The notes: generated by a model from the sequence alone, not told the origin. Shown: positions 32,410 to 45,026, numbered from the stretch's first letter. The stretch is DNA of 64,000 nucleotides from Flaveria trinervia (GCA_025506515.1 CM046452.1:46315562-46379561), one strand, 5' to 3'. Numbers and translations: made by a program.

Positions 32410-34180
32410 GATTTAATTTGAAAAATTTAGATCTGGCATTAATGCTTCTCCTACCACATCAGCACACTTATCAAGAGAAATTTCAACCAATGAGTGTGTG
32501 ACATCATTGATGTTGTCATATATGGAGTGGTTATCAGCATCAAGAAATTCCTGATCACTGTCACCACCACCATCATTTTCTTCTGCATTTGAAGTGTCTT
32601 TATCCACTTGTAGAGCCTCTGAGCTAGAATTTGAAGGCATTTCAGATGTATCAGCTGAATTTTTCATTATGGTGCTGATAGAAGCCTTATTTGCAGAAGT
32701 AGTTACAACTGGAGTTGAAGATGTGTAACTTGAAGGTCTTCTTAGCTCAAATCTTGGGTCAGGATCACTTGTGGGTAAGATATTTCTAGATCCTGAAACA
32801 TTCTCATAAGATTTGTTAAAACAGTTGCTAACTAAATCAAGATCAAATAGCCAATCAGGACCAGAACCAACCACGCAGGGTTTGTGTTCATTGAAAGTCA
32901 CATTGGCTGACTCCTTAACATTTTAGTTCAGAGATTGTATACTCTATAAGCCTTAGCTTGAGAAGAATATCCAATGAAGTGTCCATCATCTTATTTCTCA
33001 AAAAATTTAGCAATTTGATCTTTGGTATTCAAGATGGTGCAAGGACATCCAAATGACCTGAGAAAACCAATAAACGGTTTCCTCTTTTGCCAAAGTTCAT
33101 AAGGAGTCTTGCCATGAGTCTTAACCACTAAAACTCTGTTTTGCACATAGCAGGAAGTGTTGACTGCCTCTGCCCAGAAGGTGATAGGTAACATAGAATC
33201 AGACAGCATGGTTCTTGCAACTTCAATCAGTGTCCTGTTTCTCCTCTCAGCAACACCATTTTGCTTAGCAGTCCTAGGAGCACTGTATTGTCTTGTAATA
33301 CCCTTTTCATCACAAAGTGTATCAAGGATTTAGTTCTTGAATTCTGTTCCCTGATTTGACCTTGTGATCACATTGATTCTCAATCTTTAAGATAAAATTC
33401 TTTAGAATATCAGGAGTCTCATCCTTAGATCTAAGGAAAAATACCCAAGTGAATCTTGTAAAGTCATATATGATCACCAAAAAATAAGAGGTCCTTCCTA
33501 GACTCATTACACTGGTGGGGCCAAAGAGATCCATATGTAACTAGTGTAGGGATGTAGTGATGGAGTTTCTTTCATTAGGCTTATGAGATACCTTATGTTG
33601 CTTCCCTTTCAGGCATGCAACACAATGATCATCACTTGTAAACTCTTTCTTTGGCATTCTAGTTACCAAATCATTCTTAATAAGTTTATTCATGTTCTTA
33701 AAGTTTACATGGCACATTCTTTTATGCCATAGGAAAGACTCATCACTATTGGCTTTAGATAGAAGCATGAAACTTCTCTAGAGGGAGATGTCTCTTGCAA
33801 GTCCATCTTGTACATGTTCCCTTTCTTGGGGGCTTTGAGCAAGATATGCTCATAAGGAATGACCACACTGGGCTTGAGAACAATGCACTCATGCTCAGTA
33901 AAGAGCATGTTATGACTCTGATCAAAAAATTAGGATACACTTAGAAGATTGTACCTAAGCTCCTTGATGAAGTTTACCTTTTCAATGCTGAGCTTACCAT
34001 TTATGACTTTGCCCCTTCTAGAAATGTAACCACCTTCATCTCTTCCAAAAGAAGTATAAGATCCTATAGTTGTGCTTTGAGGATCCTGTGCTATTGTTGA
34101 TGGAGAACATTTAGTCACTTGGTCTTTCTTTGACTTCCACACCACCTTTGGAAGTTTAGACTTGACCTTTAACACTTTGG
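32410..34180 (-). pseudogene. B2 protease remnant and integrase
   Basis: The protease C-terminal part is readable (SFGRDEGGYISRRGK, ELRYNLLSVS, 34100-33930), but the catalytic Asp-Ser-Gly segment that should precede it is missing. The integrase zinc domain has LWHKRMCHVNFKNMNKL and CVACLKGKQHK (33740-33590), followed by LHMDLFGP (first catalytic Asp). The second catalytic Asp is Asn: RSNQGTEF, codon complement at 33354-33356. The third part (TFWAEAVNTSCYVQNRVL, 33209-33000) and an acidic linker to RT (32901-32413) follow. Confidence 0.88.
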
Positions 34181-36710
34181 AAGCTTTTGATACTTTGGAA
34201 GTTTTGATGACTGGACCTTCGAAGATTTTTCAAACACTACAGCAGACTTTAGTGCTTCGGAAGTATTCCTTTCTTCCGAGACCAAATTTTCTTCTGAAGG
34301 AAATTTTCCACTTGCATTCTTCTTTATTTTGGAGCTTCCAAAGGAAACAGATTTTTCTTCTAAAGCTGAGTTCTTCTTGGAGCTCTTGGAAGTCTCTTTC
34401 CTGGTCATATGGAGAGTACCTCTTGGGTTGTATGGATAATCCTTAGCAAGATGAGAGGTACTTTCACACATAACACATTCCACCTTTTTTCTTCCAAAGA
34501 GCCTTCTTCTGAGAACAAGGCTGGCTTTGATCATATCCCTTCTCCACCTTCATCTTTGTAGATGCTGAGATAGTCCTTTTGGCTGAGAACTATTCTTGGA
34601 GTTAGATGGTCCAGGCTGTGTAGCAGTGGTACACAACAGACCAGCCTTCTTCTTAGTACTGAGAGGATTTGAATATGAACTAGAACTCTTGGTAGAAGAG
34701 TTTAGGTTGATGTTTTCAGTGTTCACCACTTCAAATCCTGTAAAGATAAAACTAGTTTCTTCCTAGAATCAAAAGTGGCCTTGATCTCTTGAGCCTTCCT
34801 AGCTTTTCTCTTGCTCTTTCTGATCAAGTTCTTCCTCATAGACTTGGTCATCACAGTCTTCTTTTCTCCTCACAATGATAGTGACCTTTCTTAGAATCCT
34901 CCTCTTCACTCTTCTTAGAGTAATTCTTCACTATCACTTCTTCATCCTCTTCACTCAAAGGGTCTATGAGAGGAAGCTCATCTTCACAAGTTCCACACCT
35001 AGGTGATCTTATGGACAAGATTGTGTGTGCAGGAGCTATCTCACTAGAACCTAGTCCCTGCTTATTTTGATAACATACTTTGGCATGCAGGGATGAGGAT
35101 ATCATGTTCTTGAAGGTCTCTTCTTCAAGAACACATTTTTCAGCCCTGGCTTTATTGATCACAAGCTCAGCCTGGCACTAAGTCAACTTAGTTATAAGAT
35201 CCTTGATCTGAGTCCTATAATTGGTATGCTCATGTTTTAGAACAGAAATGGTTTTCTCTAAGTCCTCTATCTTTAGCTTATAGTCACATTCAGCCTTTCT
35301 GAAATTAGCATTTAAGATGTTTAAGGACTCAATATCATATCTCATTTCTAAGTTGTAGGACATGTATCTGTTGACTTTAGCAATACATTTAGGAGTACAG
35401 AGATATGTTCTAATACCTTTTCTTCATCATGGTCAGCCATCAATGCTTGGTTTGGAGATGCATCTTCCACCTGAAAGCTCCAGTCAAAGCCTCCTTCTTC
35501 AACAGCAACTGCAGCTTGCTGCTTTAGCTTCTCATTCTGGGTAGCTTTATCAGTGTAGTTTGGTCTGGACTGTGCTTGGCCTCTATTTTTTCTTGGTGCC
35601 TTGCATTCCCTGGCAAAGTAGCCTATCAAGTTACAGTTGTAACATTTGACTTTGCTTTTGTCCAGTCCAAACTTTCCACTAGCTGTATTGCTAGGAACTT
35701 CCTTCCTTTCCGCTTGTAGAACTTCTTCGCTCTGTGAGTAAGAATAGCCATATGCTGGACTATCTCCATATACTCCAGATCATCTGGATGGATATATTCC
35801 AGATCTTCAAGGGTGAATAGAAAGTTGCCACAACTTTCATCAGAAGACATAAAGGCTTGAGAAGAACTTGTCTCTTGGAATAGGCTTCCTTGAGTATAGT
35901 TCTCCCTTGGTGTCTTAGGGAAGGTGATGAAAAGACCCTTTTGTGAGTTGTCAGGGTAGCATATTAGATGATGTTGGGGTTCTATGGTATCTCTTTCAAC
36001 CACATGAAGGGCTGAACCCATTTCATTATTGGAGTTTCCAGATGAACCTTGCATGTTCTTCTCCATCTGGTAGCCATTGAGAATCCCGTACAACTCTGTC
36101 AAAGTGAGAGTTTTCAGGTTCTGAATTCTCTTGATAACAACACAGTAGTGTGTCCATTGCTTAGGAAGAGAGGACATGAACTTCCTTGCAATATCTCTAT
36201 TTTCAAGAGCATCTCCACCATCCATTAGGGTATCCACAATCTCAACATACCTGAAGTATTGTTGAGTCATGGTCTCACCTGCTTTAAGGTGAAATTGTCA
36301 AACTTCTGCTTTAGGAGATCCTTCTTGTTCTCCTTGGCTTCAGAGGAACCCTCACACATTAGTTTCAATGCATCCCACAGCTGTTTAGCTGTTTTGTATT
36401 TCTTGAAACCTCTGTATACAGAGTTTGGAAGAGAAGTCTGAAGGGCTGTCATGGCCCTCGGGTCAATCTCTACTCTCTTTCTATCGTCATCTGAGTAGTC
36501 AGTCACAGCCTTAGGGATCATACCACCTCCAGTTACAGAAGCGGTTCTTGGTATGTAAGGTCCATTTTCAATAGACTCCCACATTCTTGAGTCTAGAGAC
36601 TTGATAAAGCCTTCCATTCTTTGGCACCAGGTGTCAAAGTAATCAAGAGTTATCAGTGGGGACTTTATCATGGTTCTAGTTTCCACGTCAGATTTGGAAA
36701 TAGCTGCCAT
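34181..36710 (-). pseudogene. B2 gag
   Basis: The ATG at 36710 opens MAAISKSDVETRTMIKSP, then ITLDYFDTWCQRMEGFIKSL, a UBN2-type gag core (LKQKFDNF, a frameshift near 36270, then QQYFRYVEIVDTLMDGGDAL and LTLTELYGILNGYQME). The zinc knuckle reads CYNCNLIGYFAREC: the histidine ligand is Tyr (complement at 35618-35620), so zinc binding should be lost. Downstream are coiled-coil-like repeats (35363-34851) and a Lys/Ser-rich tail whose DNA also carries TTCCGAAG motifs (34190-34390). Confidence 0.88.
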
Positions 36711-36763
36711 TTGAGATGTTAAGTATTTTGTTTGTGTGAGGGATCTTAAGATGGTGCAAGAGC

Positions 36764-36783
36764 TTGGAATGGTTTGATACCAA
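36764..36783 (-). promoter_or_regulatory. B2 primer binding site
   Basis: TGGTATCAAACCATTCC on the minus strand follows the 5' LTR. It matches initiator tRNA-Met complement for the first eight bases, then has drifted from CAGAGC. Confidence 0.75.
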
Positions 36784-36784
36784 T

Positions 36785-37273
36785 TGCAGGACCGGTGAAG
36801 GGTATGCACTTACAACACAACAACACAGCGAGTCAAAAGGTAGATTGCATTTTGACTAGTGACTTTGACATGCCATAGCTCACATCCTAATATATTACAA
36901 AAAGGATAAAGTACATAAAGTAGAAAATGACAGACTCAAGACCTCAATGTACAGTTACCAAAAGCATGGACCCTTTCACTAACTTATGAATGTTGGTGAC
37001 TTTACGAAGTTGCAACGGAAAGGGGTCCAGGTTTATGAAAAGTGCATCAGATAAAGCACGTGTTCAAAAGTCTTTGGAAGAAATCTGTCTTTAAGTGTTG
37101 GCTTCAGAAGACTTCATCTTTGGCTTTGGAAGATATTGGTCTTGGCTTCGGAAGATTTCACACTTAGTGTATTTTCCGGTGCAGGTGTGAAACTTCCGAA
37201 GCATTCTACTTTAGTATACATGTGCATGCATGCAGGAGAGACTTTGGGTGTTTGGGTTGCATCAGCCTTTACA
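36785..37273 (-). mobile_element. B2 5' LTR, shortened
   Basis: Its inner end is GGTCCTGCA (36785), the same as the 3' LTR. About 320 bp are deleted near 36834 relative to the 3' LTR. Its outer end is TGTAAAGGCTGATGC at 37273, which corresponds to an internal position 11-12 bases into the normal LTR, yet the TTACT duplication abuts it exactly. Confidence 0.85.
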
Positions 37274-38851
37274 TTACTACAATCTAGTAAGCACACATTA
37301 TGCAAATAATGTTAGAAAGAAGAAGTTAAGGAGGGTTTCACATTTGGACATTATCACATGGTTCAGGTGTTAAGAAAAGGAAAGCTTGTTTCCAAAGCCA
37401 AGTTGCTTTCAGAAGACACTCATTCTACCGAAAGCAAAATAGCTTCAGAAGACAAGCCAAAGCATAAACAGAGACACAAAAAGAAACCTTCCAAGAAGAA
37501 GACTTCTTTGGAAGAAAAGGTGGTTTTTTCTGAGAAGAAAGAAGCATCAGAAGCAAGTCATGCAGCTGAAGCCTCAATAGGCTCATCTACACTGATCAAC
37601 CAAAGGATGGAATGAAAGATCAAAGAAGATGCCGCAGCCCAAACCTCTTCTTCTTAAACAATAATTGAACCCCCATGCATACATTTTGGTTTATATATCT
37701 CATCTACATTGGAAGATCCCAAGACCAACAAGTCTTGGGTTTCCAGTAGTCACTAATCATTTCACCTTATATGCAGAGACATCAACATGAAAAAATAGAA
37801 ATGTATGGATTATAGATAGTAGATGTTCCATGCATATGACAGGGTAAGATCTCTCCTTCAATAATTTCAACATTTTGATGGAGGTCCTGTTTAGTTTGAA
37901 GATGAAGTTGAAGGATGCATCTCTGGTAGAGGTACTGTATCCAATGGTAAGTTAAAAGTTGACAAAGTATACTTTGTCAAATAGCTTGAACATAATTTTT
38001 TAAGTGTTTCTCAATTTTGTAACCAAAAGAACCAATGCTTTTCACAGAACATGAGTACATTATCCTCAAACTCAAGATGACAATTTCTGAGGAATTGGTG
38101 CTTCTTAGATCTCCCAGGTGAGGGGATATGTATAAGTTGGATATGAACAATGCTCCCCCACTAGGTGAAGTATCATGTTTTCTTTCCAAAGCTAATGGCG
38201 CTGAGTTAACTACCTGGAATAAAAGAATGTGTAATGTTATTTAAAACCATGAATAAATTGGTTAAAAATAACCTGGTACATGGTGTGTCTAAAAAGAATT
38301 TTTTCTGTAAAGATAACTGTGTTGCTTGTCTGAAAGAGAATTAACACAAGGTATCTCATAAATCCAAAGTAGTTAACTCTATAACCACTCCATTACACTT
38401 ACTGCACATGGATATATTTGGTCCCACAGTTATAACGAGCATTGGAAGGAAATCATATTGCCTTGTGATTATTGATGATTTCACAAGATTTACATAGGTA
38501 TTCTTTTTAACAACTAAAGATGAAACTACTGAAACTCTAAAATCTTTTATTCTTAAAATAGAAAATCATATTAATCACAAGGTAAAAATAATTAGTAGTG
38601 ATCAAGGGACTGAGTTTAAGAATCAAGTTCTTGACTTATTCTTTAACTCAAAAGGGAGTGCTAGACAATATACTGCTCTTAGAAATCCTCAGTAAAATAG
38701 TGTTGTTGAGAGAAGAAACACAACAATTATTGAGGCTGGAAGAACTATTATTCAAAGTTGTCTCTAACTTTTTGGGCACATGCATTCAGCACTTCATGCT
38801 ATGTGTAGAACAAAGCTCTCATTGTTAGGCCTCATGGAAAAAACCCTTATG
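37274..38851 (+). pseudogene. Copia family C gag end, protease and integrase (after B2)
   Basis: TTACT (37274-37278) restarts family C. A Lys-rich gag tail (37358-37615) is followed by the protease motif at about 37803, which reads IIDSRCSMHMTG, with Arg replacing the Gly of Asp-Ser-Gly. The integrase has a damaged zinc domain, LLHMDIFGP (about 38400), SSDQGTEFKN (about 38595) and a VVERRN segment near 38705, so all three acidic positions are present despite frame breaks. It runs into the assembly gap; RT and the rest are not seen. Confidence 0.85.
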
Positions 38852-38951
38852 NNNNNNNNNNNNNNNNNNNNNNNNNNNNNNNNNNNNNNNNNNNNNNNNN
38901 NNNNNNNNNNNNNNNNNNNNNNNNNNNNNNNNNNNNNNNNNNNNNNNNNNN
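38852..38951. other. Assembly gap of exactly 100 N
   Basis: A run of 100 N is a common placeholder for a gap of unknown size. Family C integrase ends on its left and a family A LTR is already under way on its right, so real sequence is missing or the two contigs are not neighbours. Confidence 0.98.
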
Positions 38952-39551
38952 TTTGTGGTTGTTGTACATAATTCTTAGTCAATAATGATTGAGAAACATG
39001 TTCAAACTTAATCGTGTGAAGTCCTCATGCGAATGAACCATGCTTATGGACCATACACATGAATACTTCATGCTAATGGACCAGTTGCACAACTAAACCA
39101 GGAGACTGGATCAGTCATCTGATTGAGACATAAGATTGACTCAGTCGCATGACTGGACCTTCAGTCGTGCGGATGGATCAATCGCATGATTCAGTCACAC
39201 GACTGAACCATGCTAATGGTTCAGTCACACGACTTAACCATGCTAATGGTTCAGCCATATGATTGGAAGACACTAACCTATAAATACCACCTAATTCGTG
39301 GAAAAACGTAACAATTGAATACCTACGCACATAATCGTACCCTAGCCGTCTAGAGACTCAAGAAAACCTGTTCTAAGTTTATAGATCGCAGTTGATCGTA
39401 TTCTAATCTTTCTTAACGTATTCTTAATCGTTAGATTGATCTGAACTGTGTTCTCCCTGGTTCGATTGCCAATTAAATAGGATTCCGCACTATTTGATTT
39501 GATATACGAGCAGAATCAGTCAGTATTCCGTCGTACACGGTCCTCCTAACA
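38952..39551 (+). mobile_element. Copia family A LTR, 3' part
   Basis: The sequence begins at the point matching about 150 bp into the LTR at 56596 and ends GGTCCTCCTAACA. It includes the CGCACGACTG-like cluster (39020-39265) and TATAAATA (about 39282). What follows is not a primer site, so this is a 3' or solo LTR whose left part lies in the gap. Confidence 0.85.
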
Positions 39552-41266
39552 AACTCTACTTTATTCCATTCCATGAGTCAATTGTATGTTTTTTTACTAA
39601 ATTTAGAGAGGTTATGCATTGAAGTGTCACCTTTAATAAATAAAAAGTATTTTAGGTTGGGCAAAAGGTTTTTAAGGTGATTTTAGTTTCAAGACTAAAA
39701 CGAATTCCCTTCATTGACGTGCTACGCTAGTCCCTTAAAGTTACATACTTGAATTATAAAGATGATTAAGTGGACCAGTCACGTATTAGTGATCCGTTTA
39801 TCTATTAAAAAAATCTATAACACTAGAAATACAAATAATAATCATGGTCATACAAATAAATACATGGCATAAAGTATTTTGAAACTTATGGCCATAAACT
39901 TGAAAATGATTAATTGATGATAATGGTTGTTGAACAACCCTTTCCTCCAGATCATTAGGGATAAATTAACGTTTTCTTATAATTAAAATAATCACATTGG
40001 TTTTGTCCATATGTTTAAGGTGAAGGTACTCATCAACAGATCGCTTCTAGAGTTCTAGTAGGTGTGTAATCTAGATTTATATATGCATCTTAAAAACGTA
40101 AATTTTAAAACATTTTAATTTAATAGTTTTTCTTTACGGACACATGTGATTAGTTTTTGAATTAAGAAAAGTGACCCTATTTATCTGTTTTAATAATTAA
40201 ACACGCAGTGTCTAATGAAAATGTCTAAGCTAAATTTTAACAAGATAAATAATTATTATAAACGCATAAAATAATTTTATTTTATACTACTATTATAATA
40301 AAAAAATTTATCTTTTATCATATGTTATATTTTAAGAAGCATTTCTGTACATGACAAGCATTCTTTTTACTTTAGCTATTTAATAAGGCACGTGGATCTT
40401 AAACTCACGCATCTTTAAACCTAGTTACAATCTAGATACTATAAGCATCAAATAACGTGAAGGAAAACCCTAGTGTAAACATTAGGGCGTTTTACGATTC
40501 TCCCATATCCCTACTATCTCCAATGATTTCAAAGCCTAAATCACTCCATCCATATGAAGCCTTTATTGATCCTTTGAAGATTGATGACCTGATCTTTTTT
40601 TGGTGTTTGAATCAGGTATAGTGTTTTTGGTATCCTTTCATTTTATATTATATGTTTAAGCATTTAAAATCAACAAGTTCAAATATTACGTATAGATTTA
40701 AATTAAAAATTTCAAATACCAAATGCCTCGGATCCGTGAAGCTATCACTTTACTTCTTGCGCTTTTAAAACCAAACCACCCCAAAACTTTGGTTAGAAGT
40801 TCCACACTGTTAGTTATTCTAGGTCAAAGTCAGGAACACTAATGCTAAATACTAACAAAGTATTATAAGAAAAATGTAGAAGGTATAGGATTTAACACAT
40901 CAATAGCTTTAAAAAACATATGTTTTTTTAATTTTTTATATGCAACTAATTGTTTCAATGTCAAACCTTCACACGCTTGGAATCTTTTTGGTATTTCAAT
41001 CGAAGATTTAATTTAACTAAATTCATAAAACGTGTAATTAGAGTGAGGTTTTTTTAATATATAATTAAGACTTTATGATAACCATAAAATAATATTTTGT
41101 TTTATCATACATATAAACAAATACCTCCCGTATAAAAAAAGATATTATTGTCGGTGATGATTCATGTCACCCCTGTATTTTAATCTCAACAATTTACACA
41201 CACCTCCGCAGCAAGTCAACTTCAAATTATTTTTCAATACAACATCAAGTTTGCAACCCACTCATT
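39552..41266. other. AT-rich non-repetitive-looking DNA upstream of the F-box gene
   Basis: No gene is supported. About 39815-40260 has a diverged direct duplicate at about 53935-54390 (shared blocks such as CATACAAATAAA, TTAATTGATGATAA, TTTTGTCCATATGTTTAA). Confidence 0.6.
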
Positions 41267-41274
41267 ATAAATAC
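41267..41274 (+). promoter_or_regulatory. TATA box of the F-box gene
   Basis: TATAAATA lies about 75 bp upstream of the ATG at 41347, a normal plant TATA position if the 5' leader is short. Confidence 0.5.
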
Positions 41275-41346
41275 ATTCTAACCAGAATCAAGTTTCCAAC
41301 CCCCACACCTCAAGGTCCTCAACATCTGTTTCATCGGAATTAAAAC

Positions 41347-42401
41347 ATGACCACCATCGACGATCTGCACCCACACATCATCCAGACCCACATCCTGCCG
41401 CGGCTCGACGGACCATCGCTCGCCACCGTCGCCACCGCTTCCTCCCACCTCAACCGCCTGTGCTCCGACCACACCCTCTGGTCCCACATCTCCAGATCCA
41501 CGTGGCCCTCCACCACCCACCCACGTGTCCATGACGTCATCTCCACCTTCACCTCCGGCCACCGCACCTTCTTCGACGACTCATTTCCCGCCCTTATGAC
41601 CACCGCCGTCCACCACCGCAACCTCCGCCGCTCTTGGCCAAACCCTAAATCGCTCCGCCCGTCGGGTATATCGACTGTTCGTCGCTGCCGCCGGAGCTTA
41701 TTTCAGCAGTCGACATACGCTACGAGAACGACGTCGTCTACTCCACCGTAAACTTCACGGAACCCGCTGCGGAGTTTCTATCCACACCGGTTCGGATCAC
41801 GTTGCGCGAACCCGAACCAGTGACCGGAGTCTCGCGACCCATCGACGTAACGGTCGATGCTATCGCGGGCGCTGACAGAGCGACGCTGTCGCATCTGGCA
41901 GCGTCGCTGACGCTAAACTGGGTCCTGATCGACCCCTCGCGCAGACGGGCTTGCAACTTGTCCAGTGTGAAGCCCGTTTGCGCGAAGGCGGATTGGGTCT
42001 CGAACGAGACTCATATCCGGTATGTGACGGTCTTGCCCGGGTGTAACCCGAGTGAGATGGTTCAATGCAGGATAGACGTGGTGTTGGGTGTGGGTGAGAG
42101 GGGGTTGAAGGTGAAAGAGGTGGTGTTGAAGCTTATTGATTTGGATTCGTGCTGTTTGAATGGGTGGGAGTTTTTGGTGGTTGCAGGAGGTGCGATGACG
42201 GAGGAGAATAATGTAAGGAGAAAGGTGGTGGGTGATGATGAGAGGATGAAGAAGAAGTATATGGAGTTTAAGGAGATGAAAAGAGAGAAGAAGTTGTGGT
42301 TGAAGAAGAAACAAAGAGAAAAAGAGGCTGTTGTTAACTTTGGTTTTCTTGCTCTTTTAGTGATGTTATTCATTTTTGCTTGTTTTGTTATGTTATACTA
42401 A
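41347..42401 (+). CDS. F-box protein gene (At2g27310-like), one apparent frameshift
   Basis: The N-terminus (from MTTIDDLHPHIIQTHILPRL) is an F-box, residues about 5-50, with LDGPSLATVATASSHLNRLC and LWSHISRSTWPS; such domains bind SKP1 in SCF ubiquitin ligases. PRVHDVISTFTSGHRTFFDD is typical of the At2g27310/At2g36090 group. The frame then breaks: the conserved continuation (LPPELISAVDIRYENDVVYS) lies in the -1 frame, which opens only after a TAA at 41646-41648. A one-base loss (or two-base gain) between there and about 41690 explains it. The downstream frame ends in a Lys/Glu-rich helix and a hydrophobic tail anchor (FGFLALLVMLFIFACFVML), then TAA. The product is predicted to be membrane-anchored. 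No intron is needed. It could be a recent pseudogene or an assembly error. Confidence 0.8.
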
Positions 42402-45026
42402 AATACTTCAAGTTATGATCGAGTTGTTGTTGTATTGCTGCTTGTATCAAGTGTGGTATGTAATTTACCAAATGTAAATATTAAAGCATAGATAAAACCT
42501 TGATGATTCATTTAAGACGTTCGGTGTTCAAGCATGGTTTTTATATTAGATCAAAAACTTAACGACTAGAAATCAAATATAACAACCGTCGTCAAGTAAA
42601 CGAGAGATGTGTAGAAGAAGCCTTGAAAGTTGAAAATGAATAGTTAAAACTTAACGATTAGAAATCAAAGAGTCTTCAAGTCTTGAATGAAATAGAAGGT
42701 TAATAAAGGCATAAACTTTGAGTCTTAGAATGTTTAGTTAGGCAGGCATTTGGGTCGGTATTTTCACCCGTGTGAATCCCTTTTCTTTTGTTTCTTTAGT
42801 TCGGGGTGACCATACTGGTGTTCTTCCACTACATCATCTCCCACGCTAGAGCAGCTTTCACCTAACTGTTCTCCATGAGTCATGCTTCCATCTTTATTCC
42901 TTACCGACCACCTTTGGTGTACGTATGCCCTGCATGTCGCCTTTAAAGTATTTGCACTTATTAAGCATTAGATTACTGTATGTAATACGCGGGTTGAATA
43001 ATTAAAATATTATTTAATTAGTAATAAAAAAAAATTATGAATTATAAAATCATGTTTGAACATAAAATATAATTATAATTATGTATAAATAATTATTTTA
43101 AATAAAACAAATAAAAATGTATTTATTAAAATTTTGTTTTATAATTATATCACGTATTATTCTAATTTTTTAATTAAAAATAGATAGATAGACAAACATA
43201 TATATAGTCTAGAAATCATTTATTAAGCAGATTATAATTACTAATAAACATGAAAAGTTATATTATGATATTTTAATATAAAATATGATTACAATTATAT
43301 ATAAGTAATAATTCAAGAAATAAAATAATTATACTATTTTTTAACTCATCTACATAGTTTTATTTTTAAGTGTTCATTTTAAAAACTTTTATAAAAATAT
43401 ATTTTATATAAAAATCTTGTTTATTAAAAACTATGGTTTGTAATTATTTGATTGTTTTTAAAAAAAGTGCTATTACAAAATTTTACCTTTCTAAAATATA
43501 TTTTATTTCAAAAAGGCTTAGTATTTTAGAAAAAAAATTATAATTCAATTTTTTATTAATAATATTTTAATAAAAAGATTTGGTTCTAATTCCTTAATAA
43601 AATCTATTTTAAAATGATAGCTTGACTTTAAAAAATTTAAATAAAAGAGAAAAATATAACAATTAATAACATTGATTTTTATTAAGAGAAAGAAATTAAT
43701 TTGAATGTTTAAATTAATATAATACTCTTTTATAGGGAAAAATAATGTGAAGATATTTAGAAGAATACATGTAGCAAAAAGGTAGGTTTAGATAATGATC
43801 AGTAACAAAAAAACCTTTTTTTATTGGACTAGAAAGGCGCTCGAGCAAGGCGGCACTGTGTTATTTTACATCCGGCATATGCACTTAGTATTTTATTATT
43901 CTTGTAGTAGTTTTAAAAAAGTCTATTATTTTTTTCTAAATTAATTTCAAACACCAAATAAATGAATTATGCATGCCTACTTGTTCATATATGTATTAAC
44001 TTATCGTATCTTACAAATCACATATTTGTTCAGCAAAAAGTTTATACCAAAACGTTTAAAAAACACAGGTTAAGTTGTAGTATCAAAATATTTTAAATGT
44101 GATAAATTAAAAGATATAGCTAAAATCTTAAACACATATTATGTTTTTTGATTTTTGGGTAAATAATATAAAATTTTATGCAAGTGTTAGTAGTTGTAAC
44201 GTTATTTATAACTAATTATAAGGGGAAATTTTAAATAATATTATAAATGTTATTTTACCCTCAAAAGTAATTATATGTTATTCATTGAATGTAGTAAGTG
44301 CTTTTAATATTATATTATTTTAAAATACCACTCTCATATGTTTTATATATACTATAGATTTTATTCATTAGACCATCTGTTTTTTGTATTTAATAATTTT
44401 AAATCTTTAAATCAGTTTCGATGTTATGTGGTTTTTCGAACGGCCCGAATAGTCCATCTAGAGGGACCGGTTCGGTTACTAATATGTTTTCTAAACAATG
44501 ACTTCAAGTGTAGCACGTAATTCATGATGAGTTCTATATTATATAGGTTTTATATGATAATTACTTTAAAAAATTGGAGTTTGCAAGCAAGAGATTGTCG
44601 ATAATGATGCTCACTAAGCTATTTTTTTTATCTCATCACTATAAAAGAAGGAAAAATTCATAAAAAATCAAGACTTTTTAAATATTTATATTAAAATTTT
44701 CAACATAAACAACCAAGTAATCTAGTTTACTTAGGTGTATCGCGTTGATCAGTCACACAAGTATCAGACCATGTTGAAGACACCTAGTAATGTTAGAAGG
44801 CAAAGCTCATGTTGGATACCAAAGTACAAAGAACAAAAGTAAGCAGTTATTTTTTCAAGAGTATATATAGTGTAACATTTTGTAGTTAAAAAGATTTAGA
44901 TGTCAAAGTACATTACAAAGTCATGACTAACCACATAGCATCATGTCAAGTTTTAGGCAGTACTTCACGCTCAGATCAGAAGCCCACAACTAGATAAGAA
45001 TTTTATGTGGACGTGTTGAAGGAAAC
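42402..45026. other. AT-rich DNA downstream of the F-box gene
   Basis: No gene is supported. About 43000-43800 has a diverged direct duplicate at about 51230-51860 (shared blocks TTATAAAATCATGTTTGAA and TTATAAAAATCTTGTTT). A shorter match links about 44490-44520 (CAATGACTTCAAGTGTAGC) to about 53355-53380. Confidence 0.6.

Larger units (their letters stand above)
25424..37273 (-). mobile_element. Copia family B element B2, nearly full length
   Basis: This 11,850-bp minus-strand element has both LTRs, a primer binding site, gag, pol, an accessory gene and a polypurine tract. It is flanked by TTACT on both sides and sits inside the gag of Copia C. Both LTRs carry the same ends toward the interior, but the 5' LTR is internally shortened and begins 11 bases late. 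All reading frames are broken. Confidence 0.92.
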
